Shown here piece by piece: positions 33,304 through 45,905 of a DNA stretch of 64,000 nt. Under the pieces are notes generated by a model. That model was not told where the DNA came from. It ran no database searches and saw nothing but the letters and a program-made list of their open reading frames with translations. The translations under genes and the position numbers were made by a program. Source of the stretch: Struthio camelus (taxonomy: Eukaryota; Chordata; Aves; Struthioniformes; Struthionidae); the NCBI RefSeq assembly GCF_040807025.1, contig NC_090981.1, positions 36,931,817-36,995,816 of the forward strand, given 5' to 3'. Each line of letters begins with the position of its first letter. Within the stretch, counting starts at the first letter, position 1.

Positions 33304-34140
33304 CATTTATTTTACCCTTAGCATAGAATTTCTTGGTGTCATTGTTTGCTAAATTAGAGATAAAGCACGAACTCGCAAACCTACCTCCATTTTAACTTTT
33401 TTCTTTTTCTGATATTTTCTGTGACTAGCCATGACAAAGTCAATGGAACATCTCTTACTGATAAGACCAACATTCAGTAATATGCATTAGCCCCAAATCT
33501 ATGTTGAGATTAAATATATAGAAAAAATATTTTGATGCATTAATATTTTATTAATGTTTTAAAGTTCCAGTTTATAAAACAAAGGCAATTACAATTAAAA
33601 AAGGGAAAAAATAAATATAAGACACCAGAAGTATGAACAACAGTTGGAAAACTTTTGGCAAGTATTTAACTGGAAACTGCTAAGAGAATATTATTTATTT
33701 TTAAAAGCTTCATTTTCTAGCTGACACAAAGGGGAGGTTAGGGACTGTATCCAATCAGACACTGCAGTCCCTAATATTTAGGTGTTTAGTTTCAAGACTG
33801 GACTTCGGAACTAGCTCTGTTCACCCATGCAGTCAATATACAGGCATGCCTCGGTATTTTAGAATGAGATCCGAAATAACTAGAAAGGTGCAGTTTGGCT
33901 GCACACTCAATGAGCAGTTTTTTAGAGCTAGCTGATAGAGAAATGCTGAGGATGAGGGGATCTTAATCACAAAATGTCAGACCAGGCCTTTGAAGGGCTT
34001 CTGCTCACAGACAGAGCCAAACCTCTGAACCCTGAACTGGGTACGCTGGCAAAGAGCTCACTATTTGCTTTTTAAAGACAGCTGTAAGAGAGGTGGTGGT
34101 AGTAAAAATGCTGGTACTTGCGACCAGCACTTTCTTTTAT

Positions 34141-34215
34141 GTAGTGACCTAATGATTGGATCACTTATCCAGAAAATTGCAGTCGAAGGTTCAATTCCTT
34201 CCTCTGCTACATCTC
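34141..34215 (+). mobile_element. tRNA-derived SINE head, diverged
   Basis: It has RNA polymerase III internal promoter boxes: an A-box-like tgacctaatgattgg at 34145-34159 and a perfect B box GGTTCAATTCC at 34188-34198, spaced as in a tRNA. The rest does not fold as a functional tRNA, so I call it a SINE remnant. The family is not recognised with certainty. Confidence 0.5.
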
Positions 34216-34324
34216 TATCTTAACTATCAGCTACAAGCTGGGTGAAGCTCTGCCGATATGTGGGGAAATAATTGAAAGTTCAGTTGGGCAGAGAAAGAGA
34301 GAGAGAACAGAGGAGTTTGGCTCT

Positions 34325-34395
34325 GTTATTTAAGGTTTGAGCACACACTGGAGAGCCCTGGATTCTAATCCTGGGTCTTGGCACTCTTTCCATGC
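34325..34395 (+). mobile_element. MIR/CORE-type SINE head, diverged
   Basis: ttaaggtttgagcacacac...tggattctaatcctgggtcttggcac follows the MIR 5' region (ttaagagcac...gggttcgaatcccggctctgccac) with a degenerate B box. It lies 110 bp after another tRNA-like head. Confidence 0.45.
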
Positions 34396-35269
34396 TTTTA
34401 CATATAGCCTTACTTGCTGTAACAGCTGGCATGCTGTTATGCCTAGTTTCAGGATCCCAGCTGGATGTAGACATGAATTAGATGCCAAAGACTTGGTGCA
34501 ATTTTGGGTATAGCCTAGAGTGCTATGGAAATGTAGAGCAAAAAATGTAAGGTGCTTGCATAGCTTAAGTGCCTTGAGGGCTAAGCTGCAGCTGCATGAC
34601 AGTTTTCAGGACACCAAGTCGCCTGAGCAAGTACTTTCAGAGATTGTAGGTTTTGTTTCTTTATAGGATCTGTCCCTTAGACACTCCTCCCCTCCAAAGT
34701 TCTCCTCATTCTCGTCTTCTTATGCCTTTTCCCATGCATACTTTCGCTCCTTAAAAGTGCAGATCCCAAGGAAACAGCAAGATATATTTGTTTGCACTGT
34801 GTTTCAGAAGTGGGTAGGAAAGAAGGGAGAAGGATTCTGCTACTGGAAATAAATGAAGTAAGCAAATTACTCTTGGGATAAGAGGTTTGCTGTCTTTAAG
34901 GACAACAAGGAAGAGTGTAATAGAAGAATGTGCTGCAGTAGGGGTATCAGTGATAGAATTCAGCCTTTACAAACCAGGGCTTATTCTGACCTTTGAACAG
35001 TGGTTTAATGTCACTTTATCTTCACTGCTGTTAATGGAATCAATTCTGATTTGCAATGATTTAAATGAGATTAGAATCAAGTATTGTTTTTTTCAGAGTT
35101 TTGCTGGCCCCACTTAGCTTTTTTTTTTATTCCAGTGAGAATGGAAAAGGGTTTCCTCCTTCACACATATTTGCACTATTTAAATAAGCAATAAACTGGG
35201 GCCAATGGCTTGAAAAGTTGGTATTCCAGAGCCAATCTGAGAAGAAAGATGGCAGATGATGGTAGATGG

Positions 35270-35490
35270 TATGATTATCGAATGATAACCGCATAGCTAT
35301 TATGCAAATCCTACTTCTGTGGTTGGCTAACTGTCTGCCAAACAGCAGGCATGGATTTGTATGGTGTATACTTAAAGAGAAATAACTGTGCAGTGATTAT
35401 GCAAATTAGAAGCTTTTTTGCCAGTCAGAATCTAAAGCATTACAAAGCTAAGACTAAACTGTGTACAGTAATTGAGCATATCTGAGCAGT
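35270..35490. promoter_or_regulatory. candidate enhancer with paired POU octamers
   Basis: Two perfect ATGCAAAT octamers in the same orientation (35302-35309 and 35399-35406, spaced 97 bp) are each preceded by tat or gattat. Between them lies ttggctaactgtctgccaa, an NFI-like dyad with wider than usual spacing. SOX-like words (gacaataag) follow. The clustering suggests a neural enhancer; activity is inferred. Confidence 0.45.
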
Positions 35491-38400
35491 GATTGACAAT
35501 AAGAAATCGATTTTATTATAACTTTGTTATAAAACTTATTCTGATGTGTATTTATGAAATTTATTTTTCATGTATGTTAAAAGTCCAGATGAAATAGTAT
35601 GTAATTTACTGTGACTATAGCTAAAAATATGTTATTACAAGAAGGCTTGTAGAATTCTGAAACTCTGTTGCTCTGAAATGCTGAGGTCTGAAACTTAATG
35701 AGTAAGTAAAGAGATATCTTTTCACTTTTTTTGAATGACTATAACAAGATAAATGTATGACACTCATGAATTTAACAGAATAAAAATATGACAGGAGTGT
35801 CTCACTTCAAATTAGATATAAAATCTATGTATACATTATGAACGAGCCTTTCTGTACAATAAATTCAAGGCAGATTATAGAAGGATTAACAATGGTATAA
35901 ACAAGATTTCACAAAAAGAAAAGTATAAGGCTTTTTGACAAAAGGGGAAAACTGAGAAAAATAAAATCAATTCTACTGTAACCAGTTACGATGCATGAAG
36001 AATTCTGATCTTTTTAAATTTGGCTGTGTGTACTGATTTAAAATAATCCATATGATGTACATTTTAAGTAGCATCTGAGTAAAATGTAAAATGATAAAGT
36101 ATTCTAAAGTATAAAATTTTGAAATATTACAATCTATTGGTCTTGATATAAATCAGGATGAAAATAAAACCCATTTTCCTATCCTTATATCCAAACACAT
36201 TCCAAGTAATGCAGCATCCTTATCATAATCGCAGGTAGTATGTGTGTGTTCATTTGAGTGTATGTATATGTGTTTATGCATATAGAAAGAGGGCACTTCC
36301 CGGATCAAATCCTACATAAACATTTATTAATTAATCTTAAAATAAGGTGCATTTGATTATGCGTATGTCTGCTTTTTTAAAAAAGAAAGAAGTCGCTTTA
36401 TTCTATAGATGCTTTCTTTCACTAGAACTTGAGAGAAAACCTTATTTCACTAGAGTGATATAAAAAGCGAAAAAAGTTAATTTCTATATTTTGAAAAGAA
36501 AAAAATTACTTTCTGTGTTTTAAAAAGGCCTGAGAAAAACTGCTGTTTTTTAAAAAGTTTTTTTTTTGTTATTATAAATTCTATTCCTGTATTCCTTGAA
36601 GAATTTAAATGCTTATGTTTTCACTGGAAAGTGAATCTATTGCTGTGAGCTTGAGTCAGATTGCTAGTGCTGAATTGGTACTACAGATATCTAACTTTGG
36701 AATTACTTATGCAAGGATATTTAAGAGAAGAGCTAAGGTTCATTATAGCTTATGAGTAAAGATGATTAATATGCTTTAACTAGTGAACATCTGATTTTAA
36801 TTGCTTTTCCAAAATAAGCCTTCTGTTTAGACATGATCTCAGAGTGTAGATGGAACAAAAACATGTTGACCATTGTTTAGGAGTCAGTTTGGGCCTTGTT
36901 CTGAAGTGGCCTGTTTTAGTCTTGTGAGAATTAGCAACTGAAATTTTTTTAGCTTACTTAGCTGCACATTTTGGTGACACCTTTCATAACAGTGGCTTAG
37001 CTTCAGTAAAGAGACAGTCTTATGGCAACATGACAGCTAGTGACATGATGGCATCTAAAGAGTGAAGGAATTGAAAGCAGGTCAACTGAGAAAGGAAAAG
37101 GAATTTTAATCAGTTAGACTCTTGATCAGGTTTTTTATTTATTTTGAGAAATCAGTTAATTCAAGTAATTAAGGCACGTTCTAAGAGTAGGTATTTTTGA
37201 CTTTTGAATTCAAAGATGACATAGTACAACATTTCAAGAGATTCTTTAACAGAATTATGGAGAACTAACTATTCATCCTTATAGTCCTAATATTTCAGCA
37301 TAGGAGAGACACTTGCCAAACTTCGTGTAAAAAAAAAAAAAAAAAAAGAAGCTGCAGGCTCAGTGTTCTTTGGTTCAAGGACAGCTTAGTAGACAGCATT
37401 CATAGAAAGTAAAACTCCTGATTTTCATTGGTCATTGGCTATTAATTGAATAAGTCAACTTCAATACACTTTGAATGAACTAAGACTTCCAAGGGCCAAA
37501 CTTGTGTGTCAGTGGCTCAAAAAGATTTTAAAAACCCCTCAAGGTGTCTTGTCTTGAAATTTATTTCAGGGCAGAGTCTTTTAAGCTTGAAGATCTTCTG
37601 AATAACATGAAGAAATATTTGCTGCATGTCCATGTAGAAGGAGATGTACTGTCCTCTGTATTTATCTAAACTAGATACTGATTTAGCTAAAGATAAGATT
37701 AAATTCAATTATTTCTCTGCAATAATTCTTGGAAAGACCATCAACTGTTGGGAAGAGTGTTTTGTTCGTACTTCAGACATAGAATGGTGGTTGCCAGGAA
37801 TATAAACTTGTGTAAGTGTCCTTTCAGTAAGGTACACAATTGAAATTGGACTTCAGGATAAAGGTTGCAACTTTATCAGTAAGCTAAATATTAGAACAAA
37901 TAACTACATGCTAGAATCTCCCTGTCACTGAGGTCAAGCATGCATTTCAGCGCACCTTCATACAAATCCTATGGAGGCATAGCTGTTATGACAAGTTTAT
38001 CCAGAAGCTTCATCTCTGAAAAAAAGAATCAAGAAATAACTTTCTTTATGGAAAGAACCAGCCTTATGTTGTATGAGACAACCTTATTCATAAGCTTAAC
38101 AGTCTAATTCAAGTCCTGTTTTGAGGTGTTTTAGTTTAATCTCTTTGCACCCAACTGAGCATTTTACGCAGTCATGATCGGATTCTTAAATTAAATAAGA
38201 GTAAATACTTTACATATAACTGTAAGGGCTCTTTCTCTTAAACTTGGAGGAACAATAAAGAATTCCGTAATGAACGGAGACGATCCCAACCAACATGTCG
38301 TACATTGTTTAGGCAGATATTGAATTTATTGAAACTTTTGCAATTTAGCCAGGTGAATTTTGTTTCCCGCAGGACCCAGCAAAGATACAACTCTGCAAAA

Positions 38401-41235
38401 AGCTAAGTGCCTTCTGTGATATGCTCATTTTAATTTTAATGGAAGTTGCGACTCTTCAGCACCTTGTAGTAGACACTCAGCAACTCAAAGGCCTTCAATT
38501 TCCTTCTCAAATGCAGGGGAAAGAACAATAAAGTAAAATCTCAAGACAGAGTCAATATGCCCTGAAGAAAATGTCTTTCCTGACCCAAATCTAGCAATCA
38601 GTAAAAGGCACTTTATGACATCAGGAATTTCTGACAGAACAATCTACATCTGAAATCCTACCATTCCTTTCTGAGCTTTAGTACCAAGGTAAATGGCAAC
38701 AACAAAACAGATAGAAGAGAAGAGGAGGAAAGATAGGTGGGAGATCTGCTGCTGACAGAAGAACTGCAGATTTGCTGCTGACAGAAGAGCTAGGATGGGC
38801 TTTCATTTCCCATTAGAAATTCTTTGACTTCTGATAAGGGCACCCTGACTAGATTTATATGAATATGAACAACTTTTGACACAGTGGCCAATCAGCTGTG
38901 TTATTAGATGGTCAAATCTCCCAGCAATCCAAGAGAGCTTAACTAGTGCGCTCCCCATGGATGCAGAGAGCTGTATTATCATACAACTGAATCAAGTTCA
39001 TAATCTCTGTTTCTTTCCAAATGCTGAACCCTTTATCCTAAACACAGCAGGGAGATAAAAATTATTGCACAGTAGTATAAACCCATGCCAGAGTAAGAAG
39101 GAAATACTCCCAAGCTTTAATTTACTAGACATAATATAAGAATATCCAAACAAATCTACTTTATATTTGTGATTGTTATTATAGAGTTGAGTTCTGTATG
39201 TTAATAAACTGGTTCTGGACATATTTTAAATGGCAAGATTTGTATATGATCTGCTTGTTGTAAATACAGTTCTGTGGTAACTTAAGAGTGAGTAGTTCAG
39301 TGGCTTTTTTTTCTCCTAAGACTCAAATACACTATGTAGATGCCTAAACTCTTGTGACATTAATGATAAAACAACCAACCACAGAACCTAAATTTTGAGC
39401 TGCAGGGTATTGGGAGAGGTACACTGGGTATTTGTTACGTGTAGGTCTAACCTACCTATTACTGAGGGCTTCTTACTTTCACTGAAGGCATATTCTGAAA
39501 AAACTTAAGCAAAACTTAGGGAAAACTTAATCAATAATGGGCAACTGACTTTTTACATTTATTTTTTGAACTTGCTTAGATTATTTTACAGTTGTGTTCA
39601 TGTTCTAGAGAACAGAAACTATCCTTATAGATATATCCTTATAGGTAGAGACAAGAGATAAGAATCAGGGACAGATTTAAATGGAAGAAAAAAAGAAATT
39701 GGCGTTAGTTAAAAATTGCAAAAATGTAAATGATAAAAAATGAGCGTTCAGATCCTAACTGACTTAACAATATCATAACCACTACAAGCAAGAAAAATGA
39801 TTTTCCTGTAGAGAAAATCTATACAATGTAACTTCAGTCTTATTTTCTTTGTGTGCTCTTGCCTAGGTTAAGCAAAAAGCAAAGAGCTATCTTTCCGCTG
39901 CTTTGACATCCCTTCTGTCAGTTTTGGCAACAGAAATAAAATTTATCCAAGATCAGTGGCTGGTGTAGATAAAGTGTGGTTGAGTGAAGATGGGCAAGAA
40001 TCTGCTCTTTCTACCATGACAATGAGTAATTTAAGCAATCCTATTGATTCCTCTGAGAAGAAAGTTGGCAGATTCTAAGCCTAGACAAATGAAGAACAAA
40101 GATAATGTCTTTTTATTTAATTTATTTTAAAAAGTGATACTGGTCACAATAATCACTGTTAACTTTAACGTTAGATTTTGGTAGTGCATATGATCAGAAT
40201 TTGAACTCAGGGCTGCACTTTTAAAAATACGTCTGTTATTCCATGCGCATAAGCTAGTGCAGACCTGAAATTCTGCATTGATTTTTAAGGTTGCTCCCCT
40301 CTATTAAGGACATTTGATTTTCCCTACATTGGACTTTGACACAAGGAGAAGAGTCCCTGGACTTCATAAAAGCAAGTCTGAAATGTAATTGCTGTGGCTA
40401 TTAAATGCGAAATGTGGCCATTTTTACTCATTAAAAAGCTGCTTCTGAATATAAATTTAAAAAAATTCCTGCATATTTGATTAATCTATTAGATTAGTCA
40501 AATGAAAAATATTATCAGAAACGTGTTCACCTAAAACTGAAATGTACTTGCCTAAATTAAGGATGGGAATTACTTTTCCAGTTGGATTGCATGTTATTTG
40601 CAAAGTTTATTTCAGCATCAAGTGGAGAGGTGGTTTAAAATTATAGATGCTCCAGTTTAGAGGTTTTTTAAAAAAAATTATTGCTCCTGAGTTCATTTTG
40701 TTTCAAACATGATTTTCAAAATTCATCTTTTAAAGCAATAGTTTAGGTATTTTGATGGTCCTTGCGTTGGATTTTATCTAATAACCTCTAAAATAAAAAT
40801 TCATTGTTACCTTATAGAGAGTTTTGTACTTTCACAAATACCAACAGCTGTTAAAATCTAAAAAGTAATCTTAAAAAATAAACATGCAATATGCCAACAT
40901 CAACATATGGGAATCTTATTTATGAATTTTAAAATCAAATAAAAAATTCTAAACTTCTTTCATAAAAAAAAGAAATATTCCTTGATAGTTATATTTTTGT
41001 ACTAAGCAAAACATTTATGGAATGAAATGTAGCAAAAGTTCATAATGGATAACTGACACTAGTTTTTTATTATTGTTTCTCAGTCCACTGGTTTTCTTTT
41101 TCTATGTAACTGAAAAGTATTCAATCAAAAATAAAAACTATGCATGTACTGTAGTGCTCAACTTTTAGGGGTTCCCATAAAACATCCAATTTAGCATTAT
41201 GCTGTCATTCATTTCTTGCTTTTCTCAAAGACTTA
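35491..41235. other. AT-rich non-coding stretch
   Basis: No gene recognised; all frames are under 80 codons. It holds A19 at 37329-37347 (possibly an old retroposon tail), a 26-bp tandem duplication at 38742-38791, and otherwise unique AT-rich DNA. Confidence 0.4.
38742..38791. repeat. 26-bp tandem duplication
   Basis: agatctgctgctgacagaag... is followed directly by agatttgctgctgacagaag..., period 26, with two or three substitutions between copies. Confidence 0.9.
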
Positions 41236-41239
41236 CTCT

Positions 41240-41335
41240 CTCATTTTGGGTCAGATTGTGCCATTGATTTTTAAGAATTCCCCACTGGCTTTAGTGGGAG
41301 ATTCTGCTCAAAAATCAATTGCATGATCTGGATCA
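41240..41335. mobile_element. old sauropsid-type interspersed repeat fragment
   Basis: gggtcagattgtgccat...ccccactggctttagtggg agattctgctca matches the style of the abundant turtle, crocodile and bird repeats with the core 'cattgacttcagtgggag' and ends 'cagattctgcc'. The internal ccccact...agtgggag dyad is characteristic. I do not know the family name with certainty. Confidence 0.45.
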
Positions 41336-41874
41336 CCATGAGATTCTTCAGAAAGAAAGAATCTGATGCTTCGTAAAAATAGGATAAGTGGAAGTACTGA
41401 TAGTGTGGCAGCAGTATGTAAGCTGTAAAATGAAAGAAGAGTTGATGGCAAATGATACTCAAAAATAGAAACCAGGAGTTAAAGGTGATGTTTTGGCTGT
41501 TGGGCGTTCTTCAGGCAATGAGCTGAAAAACTAACATTTTTCTATTTCTTCTTCAGCCTGAGGAAGGCCTCAAAGACAGAACATTGCCTTTAACCTTGTT
41601 CTGTATTCCAGCATGTATTTTAAAGACTAGAAGAATGTTGTTGGGGCAAAAGTGATAGGGTACTGAAAGATCAGAAGAAAACTGCCATTATTTTTCTTAA
41701 CTAAACAGACTCTGAGAACTATACCCTGAGTTACTCTAAATTCAGTATTCTGTCCAGGGACACCAGTAGTAAATAATTAAGACTGCTACTGACTTAACTA
41801 AGCCCAATTATAGATCTAAACATTACTCTGAAAATCACTGTTTACACATTTCCCTAGTGATAATGCTTAATATG

Positions 41875-42050
41875 GAGGACCTGATTCTGCCATCCTGACT
41901 TTCATGATATAATATTACTTGCACATGGAGTTCCACTGAGGTTAAAAGGCCAAATTCTAATCTTGTCTGTACAAGGGGTACATCTTGAGTAAATCTATTA
42001 AGGTCAGAGGAGTTGCTTTAGATTTACAGCAGTGTAAGTAAAAGCTTGTA
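41875..42050. mobile_element. old sauropsid-type interspersed repeat, two modules
   Basis: First module: cctgattctgccatcctgac...acttgcacatggagttccactgaggtta. Second module: gagtaaatctattaaggtcagaggagttgc...gatttacagcagtgtaagtaaaa. Both follow the recurring archosaur/turtle repeat pattern (gattctgccacccttac, then gagtaactccattgaagtcaatggagtt and tttacaccagtgtaa), heavily diverged. Confidence 0.5.
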
Positions 42051-42059
42051 GGCTGTATT

Positions 42060-45000
42060 CATATAAGACTTATTTATGCTTGTAAAAGGTTACATGCTTA
42101 GGCACCTAGCTTTTCTTTTAAAGATACAAATTTTAACATTCATATTATATTTTATATGCATACCTCATTTACACATTTCCTATAAGTTGTTGATTTATGA
42201 TTCATATATAGGTATAAACTCTTTAAAATAATCTGTACTTGAATTTTAGGAAATAATAGGGGGAAAATCAAAATATTAACTATTTTTTCAGCTCAGGAGA
42301 TGCAGTTTGTTTCTTCTCATAGAGCTCTTCATACAGAGTCATTCCTATAGTATACATGCTAACACACTCTGCTAAAAATGTTTTTGCCTTTGACAGATGT
42401 GGCCTTAGGCATGCCAAGACTGTGACATTCAGGGACATAATGTATGAAAGCCTGAAACACAGAGGATGCATCTTTCTGATTTTCTCAAAATAAAGTGATG
42501 GAATCACACTGAGTTTGTAGTACATGAAGCCTCCATAAGAAACCTAAATATTATTATTTAGAGTTACAGGAATTGTCAAAAAGTAGTACTTAACACTTTT
42601 ATGGCATTTTGTATTCACAACATTGCACAAGCCTTAACTAATTAATTAATAAGATGGATGATTTGACATGATGTCTTCTTCACTTAATGTAGCCATGGCT
42701 TTGGGTAAAAAGATAGATATAGTTTATACCAGTGAACAAAATTATGCCAGAGAACAAAACATAGCAAAGTCTATGCAGCCATGAATTTTTGTTGAGCCAA
42801 AATATGCAAAGTAAAATACAGAAGACAATATACAGGCACAATGGCATGGACAAGTTCTATTCTCTCCCATGCCAACTTGTTTCAGTTAAGTTAACTGGGA
42901 ATCGTTTGTTTTACATTTTCCGTCTAGAAATGGAATAATAATGAAGAAACTGTACAACAATTTGAATACTGTGATCGTATATACTTCTGAAATGGCAGCT
43001 TTGAATTCACTAGTCCCATTGCGGTTCTTACCCATCATCAAACTCTTTTGGACTCCTGAAGAGCTAAGTTTCATAGAGCTTTTGTGGAGCTTCTCAGCAC
43101 AGGCAAATTATGGTAGGCAACTGTCACCTATACAACAGTTATGCTGGACAGAGAAATATTTGTCATTTTGTCCTATGGTAAATTATTATCATGCTGGCTA
43201 AGAAGTCTTTTTTTTTTTTTTGATACTGATACACACTGATGAAGATAAGAAATGTTCAGATGTCCATGGTTGTCCATCATGATAGTCAGTCATGGACTAG
43301 TGACTGAACTACAAGAAGAACCTTGAAGTTACTTCAAAGATGTAGCAGCTGCTGATAAAAGGTTTGTTCCAGATGATATAAATGGGAGACTTATCTTTGT
43401 TTTTAATGTGACAGACACAAGCCCTAGCTATGCAAAAAGGAACCAAATTCTTTAACTGAGTACAATAAGTTTTTCAGACTAAAATGTGACTCTTGGAAAG
43501 CATGAAAGCAGCCATTTTTAAAACAGAAGGCAAGAGGATTTGGTAGGCCTAGTAGTTCAGAGAAAAATGAGAGGAGGTTTAAAAACCCTAGTAGAATTGT
43601 TCTATAAATTTTGAGATGCAAATCTCTCATAGCTATCTGGGGGAGAATATCACTAGTATGGAGGTTTGTATTACAGATGTTAAGTGTCCAGAACACATTT
43701 TAGTAGATACAAATGACAGCTAACTTAAATGAACTTGAATTACAGACTGATAGAGTAAACAGAACTGAGGATCAGATACATTTTTCAAGCTTAGTTTTTA
43801 TGATTGTGGGTTTTGGGGTGAATGATTTTCAATAAGAAAATTGAGGAGAACACAATCTGTATGTACAATATAGGTGTCTTGGGGACCAAAATGAGTGGTA
43901 CTTCTTGAAATGCTTATCTTGGACTTACATGTTTTTAAAGCAAGCGCTGAGATCCTCAGTTGTAAGCTATAAGAATATAGTTTGCACTGATTTTGTGAGT
44001 TATATTTAGGTTCTAAATGCAGATCTTAATTTTTCATATAACCAGTTTCAGTTACAATTGTCAATGCTTTTGTATTTTTCAGATATTAAAATTTTACCTG
44101 TACATGCAAATTATTTATTTTGGAATGAACTATAATTGGTACTCCATATAACTCAAAGTTCGGACAATTACTGTTATGGCTTCATGGTTACATTCACTTT
44201 TAAAACACATTTTTATCTTTGTTTGCATGCTTTCTAGCACATATTTACTGGAAGGTAAATTGACAGGGCTTAAAATAAACAAGGTTGAATGTTTATGGAA
44301 AAAATAATTTGAATCTTTCGTCTCCACTATTTACATCACAAATCTGATTCTAAGAGCTGTATTCACTCACTTCGAAGATACAAAGACTGTTCAAGTTTCA
44401 CATAGTCACAACTAGCCATTTGAAAGAATCCTAACTTGGAATTTTGGGATAATTTCTGCTTCTGGATGAATTGCTTTTGAAGCTTGCTGGTGAGCACTGT
44501 AAGAGAATGACTTTCCTTACTGTCTAGTTTAAGGACTCTCAATACAGAGAATAGAGGTGGGAAGGCACTAGAGAAGGTCATTTTGACTTTCTCCCACTGT
44601 TGAACTTTGTTGGGAGAGCAAGAATAATATGACCCAAATAGCTCGCTAAAGCAATTAATATTTTCAATAGTGTATTCCAAGTACACTAAAAGAAAACCAT
44701 TATTCATTTGTAAACAATTCACATATAGAAACAGAGGTGGAAATTTTTTAGGATGTTTGTTGAAAAAGTGATTGTCCAACTTTATACCCAATAAATACAT
44801 GGCTGTAGGAACTGTTTCCTGTAATGGGAACTCTGGAAAACGTGTTCATAGGCTCACATGTGAAAACTGTCAATTCTGCTTATCCATTAATGTTCTCTTA
44901 AGGTAACCTAGTAACATGCGAGCCCTCAAACAATGTTGATATATCCCATTTCTGTAATGTTAGGGTGTTGGTTGTTCCGTTGAATAACCTTATTCAAAAT

Positions 45001-45850
45001 ATCTATGTGTGATTCTAAGGGTGAAACACTGTGTCCCATGAAGTTACAATTAGCAAGTTTCAGGAAATGCATTTCATCTCTGGCTTTAATCACAAGATGC
45101 AACAAGTAACAACTAGCATTTTTTCAGAAGATGAGTATTATTTACAGGTTAAACAAAAGAATAGACAAAGCTACAGGTGCTATTTAGTAATTCCTGCCAC
45201 AAAAATAAGGCAAACTGCACCTTAATAAATGAAATCATGGTCAAAACTGAAAGGTACATTTAAAACAGAGAAGAGAAAATAGTATTGCTTAAAATAAGCT
45301 ACATAAGTAGTATGTGAAACTAACTCTGTAAGAAACAGGAAAATACTCCAGAGAAGTATTAAGTATGCTAACGGACAACTAAAGTAGCCACAGTTATATT
45401 ATATGAAAAGTTATATGTTGTATATATAACTAGTCAACAAGAAAAGCAAGAAACTTTCCTTCTGGACTAATAACTTCATGATGGTCAGTTCTGGTGTTGA
45501 ACAAATTTTCCTTGGGTGTGAATAATGCTGGCCAGGAATAGAGTCAGGATGATCTGATCCAGGATGTCAGTTCCTATGCTTTTTGCCATTAGATAAATAA
45601 TTCTCACTGAAGTATTGGAAGCTACATCTGGGATAGCAGTGGTTAAAAATTCATTAAGATCGTGAGTAAAAGTTTTGTGTGAAAAAGCAATAGAGAAATT
45701 ATAATAATATAAAGTATATACATGAATATGGTCCTTCAGTTACACAAATTTAAGGTTACCTTAAACTTGTGAATTTTATAGGACATAAATAATTTTATCT
45801 TTTTATCTGTAAGAGCACTGTAAAAACAGAGTACCCTTTTCTGTAGAATC
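42060..45850. other. AT-rich non-coding stretch
   Basis: No gene recognised. It has T14 at 43208-43221 and an octamer at 44104-44111. The 145-codon minus-strand frame at 44363-44800 has no recognisable domain or upstream signals and is taken as chance. Confidence 0.4.
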
Positions 45851-45861
45851 TGATGCAAGCT

Positions 45862-45905
45862 GTGTGTCTAGTCTTTCTCTATGAGTGTGTCTAGTCTTTC
45901 TCTAT
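45862..45905. repeat. 21-bp tandem duplication, period 23
   Basis: gtgtgtctagtctttctcta(t) occurs at 45862-45882 and again, identical, at 45885-45905. The flanking words tagaatctgatgcaa and aaaatctaatgcaat suggest the duplicated unit was once longer. Confidence 0.95.

Noticed and set aside
34141..34215. Functional tRNA gene
   Set aside because: A and B boxes are present but the acceptor and anticodon stems do not pair, so it is a tRNA-derived SINE remnant.
37329..37347. A19 as the tail of a processed pseudogene
   Set aside because: The preceding sequence shows no recognisable coding remnant and no target-site duplication was found by eye.
38455..38463. ttcagcacc half-site, considered as an RE1 (REST) element
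   Set aside because: The second half (ggacagcgcc) is missing. Similar half-sites at 3696, 5284 and 49783 are also incomplete. I did not find a convincing full RE1, although REST control of miR-9-2 is known.
44363..44800. 145-codon minus-strand frame
   Set aside because: AT-rich, no domain, no promoter or splice signals, no codon bias. A frame of this length is plausible by chance in 64 kb.
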